Positions 20,722 to 31,728 of a stretch of DNA of 64,000 bases are shown here, in pieces. The first letter of the stretch is position 1. Every line of letters begins with the position of its first letter. The notes beneath the pieces are model-generated. The model saw only the letters and a program-made list of their open reading frames with translations. It searched no databases and was not told the DNA's origin. Origin of the DNA: Linnemannia hyalina (taxonomy: Eukaryota; Mortierellomycota; Mortierellomycetes; Mortierellales; Mortierellaceae); the NCBI GenBank assembly GCA_019671135.1, contig JAHRHY010000016.1:678501-742500 (forward strand), given 5' to 3'. A program made the position numbers and the translations under genes.

Positions 20722-20807
20722 GATATATATGGGAGTTGTTATTCAAGTTACTAAGTGAAGATCAAACTAATTGGGATGCTATGGATATATATATATATCG
20801 GTTTCGG
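20722..20807 (-). promoter_or_regulatory. Promoter module copy A (repeated TATA/leader cassette)
   Basis: On the minus strand: a TATATATATATCCATAG block, then attagtttgatc, acttagtaacttgaata and catatatatc. Related modules occur at 24840-24916, 25140-25180, 31290-31350 and inverted at 31690-31760. This copy precedes the defensin-like gene. Confidence 0.5.
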
Positions 20808-22189
20808 TGGGTGTTGTGTGCTTTTCTCGAGTGTTTAATAAAGAAGTGAGTTATGAACTAAAGAACTAAACTAGCACCATCTGTATTTATGTGTTATGGG
20901 GACCAGCTTACTAATCATGGTTTCCGTGGATTAGGCTTGTGACTTTAGTCAGCTAGACAGCTTGAGCTATCCTAGAATTCGAAGTAGGGTTAGTCAGCAT
21001 GATAAGATCTGGTCATGTACCCAGTGGACTATGGCGGTGGTTCATGGTCACGTATACCCAAGTGGGCCATAGACGGTGGCCCATAGTCATGTGTATCCAG
21101 GAGTGGAACTCTGACAATATATTGTTTTTGAGAGCAATGCTAATTAAATTTCTTGGGCGCAGCCAACTGCTCCCAAGGATCAAATGATCGTGCCAAGGGT
21201 CGACCGGTCATATTGTACCATGCGACAGGAGCTGCTAAGTACTTCTTGAGTGCCGATGTTAATTATGAATAGACCCTGATACCGAAAGTCCAGTCATATC
21301 GCCTTACGACAGTCTGGTCAAGAATGTGCAGGCGTGTGGGGGGTTGTGCAGGTCTTCGTGAAAGTTGATAAGGGTCTGTGGCGCTATTGCGAGAATTTAG
21401 TGAGGGAGAGTGTTCATGTGGCAGCTCTTGTGATAGTTCTTGTGGTAGGTCTTGCGAGTGCTGCGAGTTGAGAGGCTTGGGTAGGATCAGGTGTGCGTCG
21501 GTGCAAGGCTCTGGGTAAGAGAGGATTCTTTTTATACGCGAAGAGATTTGTAAAAACAAGCTATTGTCATTCAGGGATGAGGAGAGAAAACAAATCAGGG
21601 GAGACAGCATTTTTCATTCAACTGAACAACGATGTAAGGGAGGGCAAAAAAATCAAGATGGGAAAAATCAAGCGATAAGTCAAGGGACAACAACACTAAG
21701 GGACAACATCAAGGGGCAACATCAAGGGTAAAGACGTGAAAAAGGCTTAAGATCAAGGGATGCTGGAAAAATGATCATGGGATACTCGAAAAAGATCCAG
21801 GGATGAAGGAAAATCTCTACACTCCTTTTTGCAGAATACTGCATATTCCATAGTGTAAACGCAGCATTTCCACGGAATGGAAAATATAATGGGGTTTTAT
21901 TCAGTCGAGAGTTGTGGCGGCCAACCTGCCTTAAACCCTCGCAGTATTTACGGCATATCTGCATCAACGACATGTCATGCTCGCTTACATTATCCCTTTC
22001 TCACTTTTCCCGTGCCAAAGAACAAAGGACCCCGTATCAGCACCGACACACGTCCGCGAGGCAACCCCCTCTTGGACATTGTATCTACGGTCAACCAGCT
22101 CAAGAACGGCACCTCAGCACTATCGGAGGAAGCGCAGGCGCTGAAGTACTACTCAGTGATGGCTGAAGCTCGAGCTGACACCAACAATG
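20808..22189. other. Repeat-derived intergenic DNA
   Basis: Contains a block at about 21130-21215 (agcaatgctaattaa, then ccaagggtcgaccggtcat) that recurs near 24925-25015, and a leader-like segment at 21410-21460 resembling 31205-31265. Near 21000-21100 a short unit with ggtggttcatggtca / ggtggcccatagtca is repeated. No gene is supported; a frame from 21877 runs into the Tigger pseudogene. Confidence 0.4.
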
Positions 22190-22896
22190 CTGTCGAACAC
22201 CAACCTCAAAAATCAGCTTCTCCGAAATTTCATAGAGGCAAAGGATATACTCTATGGCAATGGATGGAGTTGGTCGAGATCTTTCGCCATTTCCGCAATA
22301 GGACCGATATGAAAGTCGCAGCAACCAATTTTTCACCAGCTCGTACACATCCCCATCTCGAGGTAGTTGATCACACAATGGGACAAGGTCTTTGACAAGA
22401 TTTAGTTTAATGTGGCGCATGGTCGAGGAGACAAATTCACACTAGCACGGTGTCGCCTACTTGCAATCTCAGAGGAGAAGTGATGGATCGTCTACAAAGA
22501 TGCCATCGCAGAAAGGATGAACGAGATCCGCAACATATGCGTGCGCTGACTTTGAGCCCGACGACATCTACAATTGCAATGTGACTGGCATGTACCTCAA
22601 GGAGCTCTCCACTCACTCGGACACTATGGAAGTGTTCATGGTTGGTGCCAAACCAAAGCGGGAGGCATTTCGAGTGTCGATTCTCTTCTGTATCAACGCC
22701 TCTGGATCTTCGCTTGACAGTGCAGCAGTGGTAGAGGGTTTGAGGCCACAATTTATTGGTAAAGACATAAAAACGCTGTATTTTTGCATTGATATGGGAT
22801 TCATTTAACATGAAAAGCAATCTAATGATCCTGTCTTTTTGCTTGATACTATAGGCGAGCACCATGCTCGAGGTATCCGGCCATTACCTGAGGTGC

Positions 22897-23191
22897 TGTA
22901 ACAGGATTGTAGATTGCCTCCTGCTTTTGGCTGCCTTGTTCCTTACTTTCTTGTTAATATCTTGTGTGTCTGTCTTGCACACTACCCCTGCTTATTATTA
23001 CCTTGCCATCATCCCTCATACCATAGACGTATAAATACCCTGTCCTTTCTGTACAATAAACCTCATTCCTTCTTGCCCTTTCCTCTTGTCCCTACCCCCT
23101 CTTGTCCCTTTCCCTTGCTATTCTCCTTGCCTCTTGCCTTCCTTCCTTGTCATCACCCCTGCCTCTTCTCTCTTGCTCTGCTCCTATTACA
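22897..23191 (+). mobile_element. Solo LTR (295 bp) in the Tigger pseudogene
   Basis: Begins TGTAACAGG and ends CCTATTACA, a perfect LTR-style inverted end with one mismatch, and is flanked by the 5-bp duplication GGTGC (22892-22896 and 23192-23196). It carries a TATA box (gtataaata, about 23029) and an aataaac polyadenylation-like signal (about 23058). The 5-bp duplication fits a Ty3/gypsy-type integrase. Confidence 0.8.
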
Positions 23192-23470
23192 GGTGCCTAT
23201 TACCTTGATGAAACATAGACAGGAATACATGGCCTTGGATCTTTTCAAGCCATGGCTTCATTTGCTCGACAGGAGCCTCTCCAACAACAGTCTTCTTCTT
23301 ATCGACTCATGTGGAGCGCATGGCAATTCTAGAGGCTAAGACTCACTTACAGGAGAGGCATAGAAACAACTTCGGATTCGACATCCGTTGTCCAACCTTT
23401 GAACGCAGGAATAATTAGCCCATTCAAACGACACTAGCTCGAGATGCTCAGCAACACATCGGTTACAAAG

Positions 23471-23964
23471 GAGGCCTTTCACGTCCAAATTATCATATGG
23501 TGTTTGTTACATCTCTGTAGATCTCGACAATATCCATAGCGACTATGGGATGAGAATGTATATATGATACCAAGCATATAAGACAACCACTGTAACATTC
23601 CTTGCATGACTATCCTACTAAACACCAACCTCTTCTCCAAACAACAAAGTCTTCTTATTTTTCGCACACCACACTCTTGAATGTGTCCATCTACTATTAA
23701 CCTGTAACCCTTACTGCAAGATTCGCCAGAGTAGTTCTTGTATGTGATCATCTAAAGCACTTGTACTCTCAACTGTATCTTTGGGGCGAAATACAGGGGA
23801 GAGATTACATTTTAAAAATTCTTGTGCTGTCTATTGCTATTTTATTCTGTGTTCTGTTGCCCACTATGAAGAGATATGCCAGTTATGGAAGTCAACACTC
23901 CGTTCCTTGGACTTTGGATATTTTTTATATGCCTTTTTATATCCTCTGCACATGAAGGGGCCGC
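23471..23964. mobile_element. 494-bp MITE, copy 1
   Basis: Starts GAGGCCTTTCACGTCC and ends (read inward) GCGGCCCCTTCATGTGC, an imperfect terminal inverted repeat. Flanked by AAAG on both sides (23467-23470, 23965-23968). It interrupts the Tigger frame. Internal sequence is AT-rich with no credible coding capacity; short frames on both strands differ by amino-acid-changing substitutions between copies. Confidence 0.8.
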
Positions 23965-24465
23965 AAAGGAGTATGCCACTTGGCAGAAGATCACCAACGG
24001 CGAGGCACTGTCTATTATTCCATACGCGTGGTCGCATTTCAAGGCCTTGACATTGAGGCATTGTTTTCGCAAAGTGGGCGTTCTTTCAAAGGTACAAGTT
24101 GACAAGCTGGAGCTGGAATGAATCCATGTGAAGGAGCGATCACCACTGTATCCACCTGTGGCGGACACGGATGCAAGTCAAGCCAGTCGACGTTATGTAC
24201 GATCGCTTACTTCGGTCACAGACGGGGATAAGATTCAGTTTTCCCTTGACAAGAACCACAAGATGCACAGGATAGGGCATAGAAGATCAAGAAGAAAGTG
24301 CGCAACAAGATCGCCAAGAGGTATGGCTCGCGAGACAGAAGTTCTTCTATTGAACGTGATGCTGTCGAGCCGTTCACGTCTAAGAAAGGAGAGACTGTGA
24401 AGACTAGGTTGTTCGAGATGCTTAAAAAGACGAAAATGCGAGCCACCAAAAAGCAGCGCGAATGA

Positions 24466-25357
24466 TGATCCATACGGTTGGACTGAATATCACCTTTTAT
24501 ATTTTCAACTAAGTGGAAATGCTGCGTTCTTATTAAGAAATAGGCAGTATTCCGCAAAAAGGAGTGTACAACTGTACATTGAGTTGAGGTTAAGTACTGT
24601 AATTAAACGACAGCACTTTTTTATTGATGAATTGAGAATTGAATGTGGTTTGCGAGGCGGGGTCGCTGGTGTGGCAAGGGATAAAGCGCACTTGTGCCGA
24701 GAATCTTGACTAGAGTAAGGCAGGTGTCGAGAATCTAGACTAGAACAAGGCAGAGTTGACCTTTTCTTAGGCAGGATCAGGAAGAGAGGTGGAGGAAGAG
24801 AACAAAGGGAATAGGGAGTCAGATATGGGTTTTCAAGGTGTAGACAAAGTATTATTCAAGTTACTAGGTAAGGATCAAACTATTTGGGGTACTATGGGAT
24901 ATATATATGTGATTGTAAGCAATGCTAATTAATTGTCTTGGGCTCATTCAACTGCGCCCAAGGATCAACTGATCGTGCCAAGGGTCGACCGATCGTGCCA
25001 AGGGTCGACCGATCATAGGGAACGACGCGACAGCAGGATTGACCTTTCTCGAGGTAGGATTAGGTGGAGGTGTGGGAAACAGACGATGTAATGATCAGGA
25101 AGTCAGAGGTGAGTTTCAAAGTCAGAGATGTAGTGTTATTCAAATTACTAGTTAAGGATCAAACTATTTAGGATATTGCAAGAGTGGTTATAAATAAATA
25201 AACGGGTAATTAAGCTAGTGGCGAAGACATCTGTGTTCTGAAGTAGTTCCGGGCTGATCAATGGTTCCAGGGGCCGAACCATTGTTCTTAGGGGTAACCG
25301 GCCATGCCAAGAGTCGACCGATCATGCCAAGGGTCTACTGATTAGCTCTGACCCTAG
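24466..25357. repeat. Two diverged copies of a TATA/leader plus gtcgacc repeat
   Basis: Two blocks at about 24690-25045 and 25046-25357 share the minus-strand promoter-like module (CCCCAAATAGTTTGATCCTT) and copies of the unit gatcgtgccaagggtcgacc, the latter also seen near 21185-21205. They look like remnants of one repeat family, perhaps LTRs or duplicated promoter regions. Confidence 0.45.
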
Positions 25358-25851
25358 GAGGCCTTTCACGTCCAAGTTATCATATGGTGTTTGTTACATC
25401 TCTGTAGATCTCGGCAATATCCATAGCGACTATGGGATGAGAATGTATATATGATACCAAGCATATAAGACAACCATTATAACATTTTTTGTTTAACTAT
25501 CCTACTAAACACCAACCTATTCTCCAAACAACAAAGTCTTCTTATTTTTCGCACACCAAACTCTTGAATGTGTCCATCTACTATTAACCTGTAACCCTCA
25601 CTGCAAGATTCGCCAGAGTAGTTCTTGTATGTGATCATCTAAAGCACTTGTACTCTCAACTGTATCTTTGGGGCGAAATACAGGGGAGAGATTACATTTT
25701 AAAAATTCTTGTGCTGTCTATTGCTATTTTATTCCGTGTTCTGTTGCCCACTATAAAGAGATATGTCAGCTATGAAAGTCAACACTCCGTTCCTTGGACT
25801 TTGGATATTTTTTATATGCCTTTTTATATCCTCTGCACATGAAGGGGCCGC
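25358..25851. mobile_element. 494-bp MITE, copy 2
   Basis: Same ends and exactly the same length as copy 1, flanked by CTAG (25354-25357 and 25852-25855). It abuts the integrase part of the Ty3/gypsy fragment. Confidence 0.8.
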
Positions 25852-28230
25852 CTAGTATAGAACGTGACAACTTGCTTTGTGAGCTTGTCATCAATAACCG
25901 TAATGGAGTCAAAGCCGCGAGGGGTCTTGGGTAAGGGGCCGACAAAGTCCATGGTCACCGTTTGCCAGGGTCGATCAGGGATAGGTAGGGGCTGGAGGAG
26001 GCCAGTGGGTGGTTGATTGCCGGGCTTAGTCCTCTGGCACGACTCATAGGTCTGCACATACAGCTGGGCATCCTTCGCCATGGATGGCCAGAAGAACCAC
26101 GAGTGTCGAAACCAAAGTGACCAGCAATAGCGGAGTCGTGAGCATTGTGAAGAAGTGAAAGACGAAGGTCAGAGTTCGAGGGGATACAAATAAGTAAAGA
26201 TTATTGCATTGAATGCAGAGAACGCCATCGACAAGAGAATGATTAGACGGTGGACTTCCCTGGAGGCAGCTTTCATAGATCGGTTTGAGGCGGTGATCCT
26301 CTTGTAACCATCCATCAGGCGCTGCCGGAGCCTGAGATCGACCTGTACTGAGAGTGTGTTAATCTCTCTGTGGTCCTGTCGGCGAGATGGGTATGCGGAA
26401 CAACGTTGTCAGTTCCTTTCTTGTACTTGAAGGTGAAGTTGTATTCCTGTAACAGTTCCATCCAGCAAGCCTGACGGCGGGTGAGCTTGGGTTGAGTGGG
26501 AACGTGTTGGAGAGTGGCGTGGTCGGTGTATACAATGAAATGGGATCCGTCGAGATAGTAGTGCCATGTCTTCAATGCATGTACGACAGCCAACAGTTCC
26601 TGTTCATGTGTCGGATAGCTGCGTTCGGCAGGGTTCAGCTTGCTGGAGGTGAAGGCGACGAGACGTGACTCGCCATGCTCATCGGTCAGGAAGAGGACGG
26701 CACCGAGAGCAAAGTTGGAGGCATCGGTTTCGACGGTTGTTAGAAGGTAGGGTTCGAAGATACGTAAAACTGGTGCTTTACCGATGGCTTCCTTGAGAGT
26801 CGTAAACGCTACTTCCTTTTCCTGGAATCAAGAGAAAGGAACGCCTTCATCTAAGAGAGCAGTCAATGGTAGGGCAATTGAGGCAAAGTTAGCGATGTAC
26901 TGATGATAGAACTGTGCAAGACCGACGAACTGCTGGCCATCTTTCTGCTTCTGGGGACGGTGTCATTTACGAATGGTATGAACGAGACCGCGCTCGTGTG
27001 AATACTGTCCTTGAAGATGATGTGGCCGAGGAACTCGGTCTCTTCCTGCATGAAGGAGCATTTGCTCGACTTGGCGTATAAACTATTCTTGCGGAAGAGC
27101 GTGAGGACGGATCGATGGCGTCGTAGGTGCTTGGCCTCGGTGCGCGAGTAGATAAGAATATAGTCGAGGTAGACAACAACCCTACACTTGTCGAGAATAG
27201 GGTCTAATACTCGTAGCATCATATTAGAGATGCATTCGTTAACCCGAAAGGAACCACATTAAATTCGATATGACCATGGCGGCAACGGAAGGCTGTCTTG
27301 TGTATGTCCTCTTCTGCGATACGTTGCTGATGGTAGCCGGAGAGGAGGTCGAGTTTGGTGAGGTAGCGTACCCCGCGAAAACGGTCGATAAGCTCAACAG
27401 TGCGGGGAAGGGGGTGTTGGCTCTTTTTTGTAATACGGTTCAATCCTCCGTAGAACTATCCTTCTTTTTACAAACAACACAGGGACACCATAGGGGGAGA
27501 TAAAGGGTTTTTGCCAAGTAGGTCATCAAGTTGCTTCCTTAGTTCATCCAATTCAGCAATCGAGAGACGTATAACAAGGCGAAAGGGGAGGGTCAGCACT
27601 CGGATCTATTTCGATCTTCATTGCATCGCCTCTGTCAGAGGGAGGCCAAAGGGAGAAAAGAAGGAAAGACGTCGGGGAACTTGTGGACGATGTTGTGAAT
27701 GTCGGGTGAGAGTGGAGAGGAGGTCGGTTTTTTAGCGATTTTGGCGAGAACGAGGCAGACAGCTTTGCCGGGCTGAGCAGTGAGGGAGTGAAAGTGAAGG
27801 TGAGAGAGGAGTTTCCCTTGTATGAGAAAGGTGATGGGGTTGGCACCAGCACCCCGACAGCGCCAAAGAACAGTGTTTCCATTGTGGGTAAAGTGAAGGT
27901 TGTTGTTTCTCCAGTTGATGAGTGGATTAATGGTAGTGAGCCAGGGTTTGCCGAGAATCAGGTCGTAGTTGGAGAGAGGGTAAACGAGTGCTTTCATTTT
28001 TTCGGAGTAGTGGTCGCGGTAGATGGTAAAGGTGGAGGTGGAAGAGTAAATGGAGGAGGAACCGTTTAGGAGGGATGATGGGATGGGGGGGACCAGGAGA
28101 GCGAGGAGAGAGTGTTGTTTGCAAAAAAAGAACAGATGATTCCCTTCCGCACCGCAATCGATTAAAATACGCGCAGGGCTTTCTCGACCGTGCGTTCGGC
28201 CCTGCGCTTGCCTTTGTTGGCTATGTTGGC
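25852..28230 (-). pseudogene. Ty3/gypsy retrotransposon pol fragment
   Basis: In minus-strand order: aspartic protease (ARILIDCGAEGN near 28165, then YDLILGKPWL), reverse transcriptase start ([32 protein letters not shown]), RT catalytic region where YLDD has become YLDY (near 27165), RNase H (WHYYLDGSHFIVYTDH, YKKGTDN), and integrase (SCQRTKPGNQPP, TVTMDFVGPLP, IDDKLTK). Several frameshifts and stops separate the parts. It ends in the early integrase core at the MITE, and no gag or LTR is attached. A ttggctatg unit is repeated three times near 28218-28245. Confidence 0.85.
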
Positions 28231-28537
28231 TATGTTGGCTATGTTGTCTAAAAAACCCATGTTGTCAATGTAGGCAGTACAGAGGAGGATGAAACAAAAA
28301 ATTGTATGGTGAGGTCAAGGGAGAGACTCATCGGCGTCGAGTTTTATGCATGCATGTATCTCATTAGGCACTGACATTCAGGCATGTTCTCTTTTCACGC
28401 ATGTATAGAGATTCCAAAATGCGAGCTTGAGAGATTGAAAAAACCAACGACACGGCAGAAGTGAGAAAGGTAGAGATAGTGGAGAAGGCAGCAAAGATGG
28501 ACGTGGAAGCTATTAAAGTAATAGATAACGTTGAACA

Positions 28538-29614
28538 TTTTTTTTTTTTTTTTTTTTTTTTTGAGGGAAAAGAGAGGATTTATTGTGGCTTAAACAGCCT
28601 TGATAGAGTTATTTTGTGCTATGGTTTTGGTGATTTCGCGAAGTATGGTGTGGATGATATCGCTACTAGATTGAGTGTGTTGATGAAGAAAAAGAACGGT
28701 GTTGGCTGATGAAATACCAATGAGGCAACAAGCCAGCAATTGTGGGATAGTGATGTTAAATTGGGGTTTGATATCAAAGGTTGGAGGATGGAAAGACAAG
28801 ACCTTATCAAGGTCATCATCTGACCAAAGTGGTTTGGATGTGTGTTCCTTGAGGATTGTTTGCCAAGCGATGTATTTAGGAGCGCACTGAAAGATGTGAT
28901 GCGCCTTGTCCTCACGTCGCTCACGACATCCGGCCATGTTACAATGAGGATCCTGCTTCCAGATTTTTTGACGTAGAGTTCCGCAAGGAAGCCAATCCCT
29001 TTTAAATCTCCACCACGTGGTCCTGGCCCGGTGTGGTATTTTAGCGCTCCAGAATTGGCGCCACTGTTTCGAGGTTCCCGTCTCTGGTTGGGTTGAGGAG
29101 TGTGGGTTTAGTGGTGTGTCTTGCCTCAAAAAGGCTCGAAGGTGTTTGTTCGTGGCCGATTCCAGAGTGATGGGATTACTGTCGTTTGGGATCAAGACAG
29201 ATGAGAGGATATGCTGTGCCAATGTATCATCCTGCGTGATCTTGGGTGGGTTCGAGAGTGCTTGCTGCATACTGTGGCGCATTCGACGACGTTCTTGGTA
29301 GGCCTGGATCCCTAGTTCCACTTGAGCAAGGCGGAGCTTGAGGGAAAGGTGTGTTTTTCTGACCAGTTGGAGGAGCCCATTGTTGTCAGGAGAAAACTGA
29401 AAGAGCTCTTCCACTCGGAGTCTGAGGGTCTTGATGGTGGTATCTGTCGTTTCAAACCACCATTCGATTGGTGAGGAGGCAAGTGTTACAGAGTCCGGCA
29501 AGGGATCAGCAAGGGCCAGTGCTTTGAGGGAAGGGAGGAGGGACGCCGCAGATACCAATCGTTGCAGACCGGGAAACCCTGCCAATAAGGATCTGTACTG
29601 TCCGTCCAGGGGTG
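28538..29614 (-). mobile_element. 5'-truncated LINE with poly(A) tail
   Basis: An intact minus-strand frame (stop at 28590) encodes the C-terminus of a non-LTR retrotransposon ORF2, including a zinc-binding knuckle (DPHCNMAGCRERREDKAHHI with a further FQC). A poly(A) tract (T run at 28538-28561 on the plus strand) follows the stop. The whole is flanked by the 15-bp duplication AGATAACGTTGAACA (28523-28537 and 29615-29629), proof of insertion by target-primed reverse transcription. Confidence 0.9.
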
Positions 29615-29672
29615 AGATAACGTTGAACAATGCACAGAAGAAAGGAGAGAAGAAGAATTGGTATTAAGGGCT

Positions 29673-31165
29673 CTAGTATCCTTTACCATCGTCAATGACC
29701 CTACCATTCTCATCACTCGCAATGAAGTAAATTGCATTGTACTTCATAGTGGATCCCCTAACGCCCACATTTCTCTTAGTAGAGTACCCTCCTCTTCCAT
29801 TAACGATAGGCTTCTCGTAAACGAAGCATCTCTCGGTCACTCCGGCCTTGCAAAGTGGCACCTTGGTCTTGGTGGACATGTTGCAAAAGACGCCTTCCTC
29901 GATGCTAAAGAAGGACGAACCCCATGAGGTAGGGCTATCGCAAAGCTCAATGGCACTAAGGGACGTGTGCACTCTCACTTGGTTTCCAAATGTGGCAACA
30001 TTTTCATCGGGGGAGGCCAGAGATCTCTTCCTAGATCTTGAGTGGTAGCCGGACGCCATCCAGACTCCCCAATGGCACAAATCCTTACCCTCAAAGCCAT
30101 CGATGAACCATATTCCATCACATCCAAGGAGGCCTTTCAAGTCCAAATTATCATATGGTGTTTGTTACATCTCTGCAGATCTTGACGATATCCACCGCGT
30201 CCATTAGAGGAGAATGTATATATGATACCAAGCATATAAGACAACCATTGTAACATTTTTTGTTTAACTATCCTACTAAACACCAACCTATTCTCCAAAC
30301 AACAAAGTCTTCTTATTTTTCGCACACCAAACTCTTGAATATGTCCATCTACTATTAACCTGTAACCCTCACTGCAAGATTCGACAGAGTAGTTCTTGTA
30401 TGTGATCATCTAAAGCACTTGTATTCCCAACTGTATCTTTGTCGTGAAATACAGGGGAGAGATTACATTTTAAAAATTCTTGTGCTGTCTATTGCTATTT
30501 TATTCTGTGTTCTGTTGCCCACTATGAAGAGATATGCCAGATATGGAAGTCAACACTCCGTTCCTTGGACTTTGGATATTTTTTATATGCCTTTTTATAT
30601 CCTCTGCACATGAAGGGGCCGCCAAGTTGATGTTAAGTTGACCAACAAATCCATCTCTTTTAGCTACCATCCATCCACAGTTGACTGGCTCATACGTGTC
30701 GGTGTTGGCAACTCGTACAAACTGCCCCGAGTGGTTCCATGCCCATCCGCATAGTCGAAAGATATCGCCAATAATAAAGCCTTTTCTTCTCTCGGCATGG
30801 GGGACGCTACTGTTGGGAGTCCATCCGATGAGGGCCAAACAAGAAGCATCATAGGCTTGATGCGTGAGAGTTATATAGCCGATCTCCCGATTCTTCGACA
30901 TGTCGGCATCCACTTACTTTTGGTCGTTGCTTCCTATCTCGTTGTAGGTGTAACCACCTTTTCCCACCCACTCGTTCGATGTCGTTCGGATATCGATCAT
31001 GGGCAAATTCCCTCCACTTCCCCATAGCTCGGCTCCGTTGTTGGTTCCATCTTTTCCAGCGTAAAACTTGACCCTAACTTGCCCCTTATCGGGGTTATCG
31101 GGGAACCATCCAGCGAGAGTTGCGAAGAAACCAACGTAGCCTAAAATAAAGTCGAGTGCAACCAT
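29673..31165 (-). pseudogene. Secreted-type protein pseudogene interrupted by MITE copy 3
   Basis: From ATG 31165 a hydrophobic start (ALDFILGYVGFFATLAGW) leads into a soluble domain rich in Gly, Trp and Asn; a TAA at about 30915 breaks the frame, which then continues through CLALIGWTPNSS and RLCGWAWNHSGQFVRVAN to the MITE (30129-30622). Beyond it a further segment (IWFIDGFEGKDLCHWGVWMA to the stop at 29673) continues with a one-base phase change. I do not recognise the family. The promoter is a copy of the repeated TATA/leader module, about 150-180 bp upstream. Confidence 0.55.
30129..30622. mobile_element. 494-bp MITE, copy 3
   Basis: Same ends and length as the other copies, flanked by CAAG (30125-30128 and 30623-30626). 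Inserted in the secreted-protein pseudogene. Confidence 0.8.
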
Positions 31166-31323
31166 TGTTGTAATGCGGTGTTTATGTAGTAGTAGAGGAA
31201 GTGATTTTCTGTCAGTTATGAGATTGTTCGTGTGGCGGCTCTTGTAAGGGTGCTTGCGATGGTTCTTGCGGTAGTTCAGGGTACAGACGAAGTATTCAAG
31301 TTTAGGTAAGGATTAGACTATTT

Positions 31324-31728
31324 GGGGAGCTATGGGCTATATATGTGTGTGTTCGAGTGGTATTCAAGAAGAGCAGGAACCACGCTTTGGTACGAAATTC
31401 AGCCCACGCTCAGCAGCCCAACTCTATTTCGTACCTGAGCGTGGGCTGTATTTTGTACCTGAGCGTGGGCTGAATTTCGTACCAAAGCGTGGTTCCTGCT
31501 CCTCTTGGGACTGTGAGTTATTGTTATTGGTTGACTCTTGTGTACATGATATTGCAAGTGAACAGTTGACTCTTGTAACGATCGATCATGCAAGTGAATT
31601 GGCAAACTGTTGGCATATAATGACGGGAAAGGCTCTATCATGCAAGTGAGCTGGGCAAACTGTTGGCGTAGAATGATGGGAAAGTTCACAATACCACTCG
31701 AACACACATATATAGCCCATAGCTCCCC
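31324..31728. repeat. Nested palindrome with divergent promoter modules
   Basis: Outer arms 31324-31364 and 31690-31728 are inverted copies of a GGGGAGCTATGGGCTATATA block, differing only by one TG unit. Inside lies a hairpin with 49-bp arms (31365-31413 and 31459-31507, one mismatch) and a further partial copy of its arm at 31435-31448. Between hairpin and right outer arm a 50-bp unit (atcatgcaagtga...caaactgttggc) is tandemly duplicated (about 31585-31685). Confidence 0.85.

Larger units (their letters stand above)
22190..24119 (+). pseudogene. Tigger/pogo-type (CENP-B-like DDE) transposase pseudogene with two insertions
   Basis: N-terminal helix-turn-helix remnant (TLWQWMELVEIFRHFRNRT) at 22240-22300, DDE core start at about 22560 (DIYNCNVTGMYLKELS, SGS and LRPQFIG), an intron at 22759-22854 (gtaaag to ctatag), then EHHARGIRPLPEV, the solo LTR 22897-23191, PITLMKHRQEYMALDLFKPW and the second-Asp motif LLLIDSCGAHG, QPLNAGIISPFKRH, the 494-bp MITE 23471-23964, and EYATWQKITNGEALSIIPYA to TLRHCFRKVGVL. 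Ignoring the insertions and one copy of each target duplication, the frame continues across both sites. The first catalytic Asp position reads NCN instead of the usual D, and stops occur between the helix-turn-helix and the core, so the protein was dead or dying. A basic, Lys-rich frame at about 24297-24465 may be its end or another gene's relic. Confidence 0.75.

Noticed and set aside
23479..23751. 90-residue minus-strand frame inside MITE copy 1, also seen in copy 3
   Set aside because: Copy 2 has a stop in it and substitutions between copies change amino acids freely; no sign of selection for a protein.
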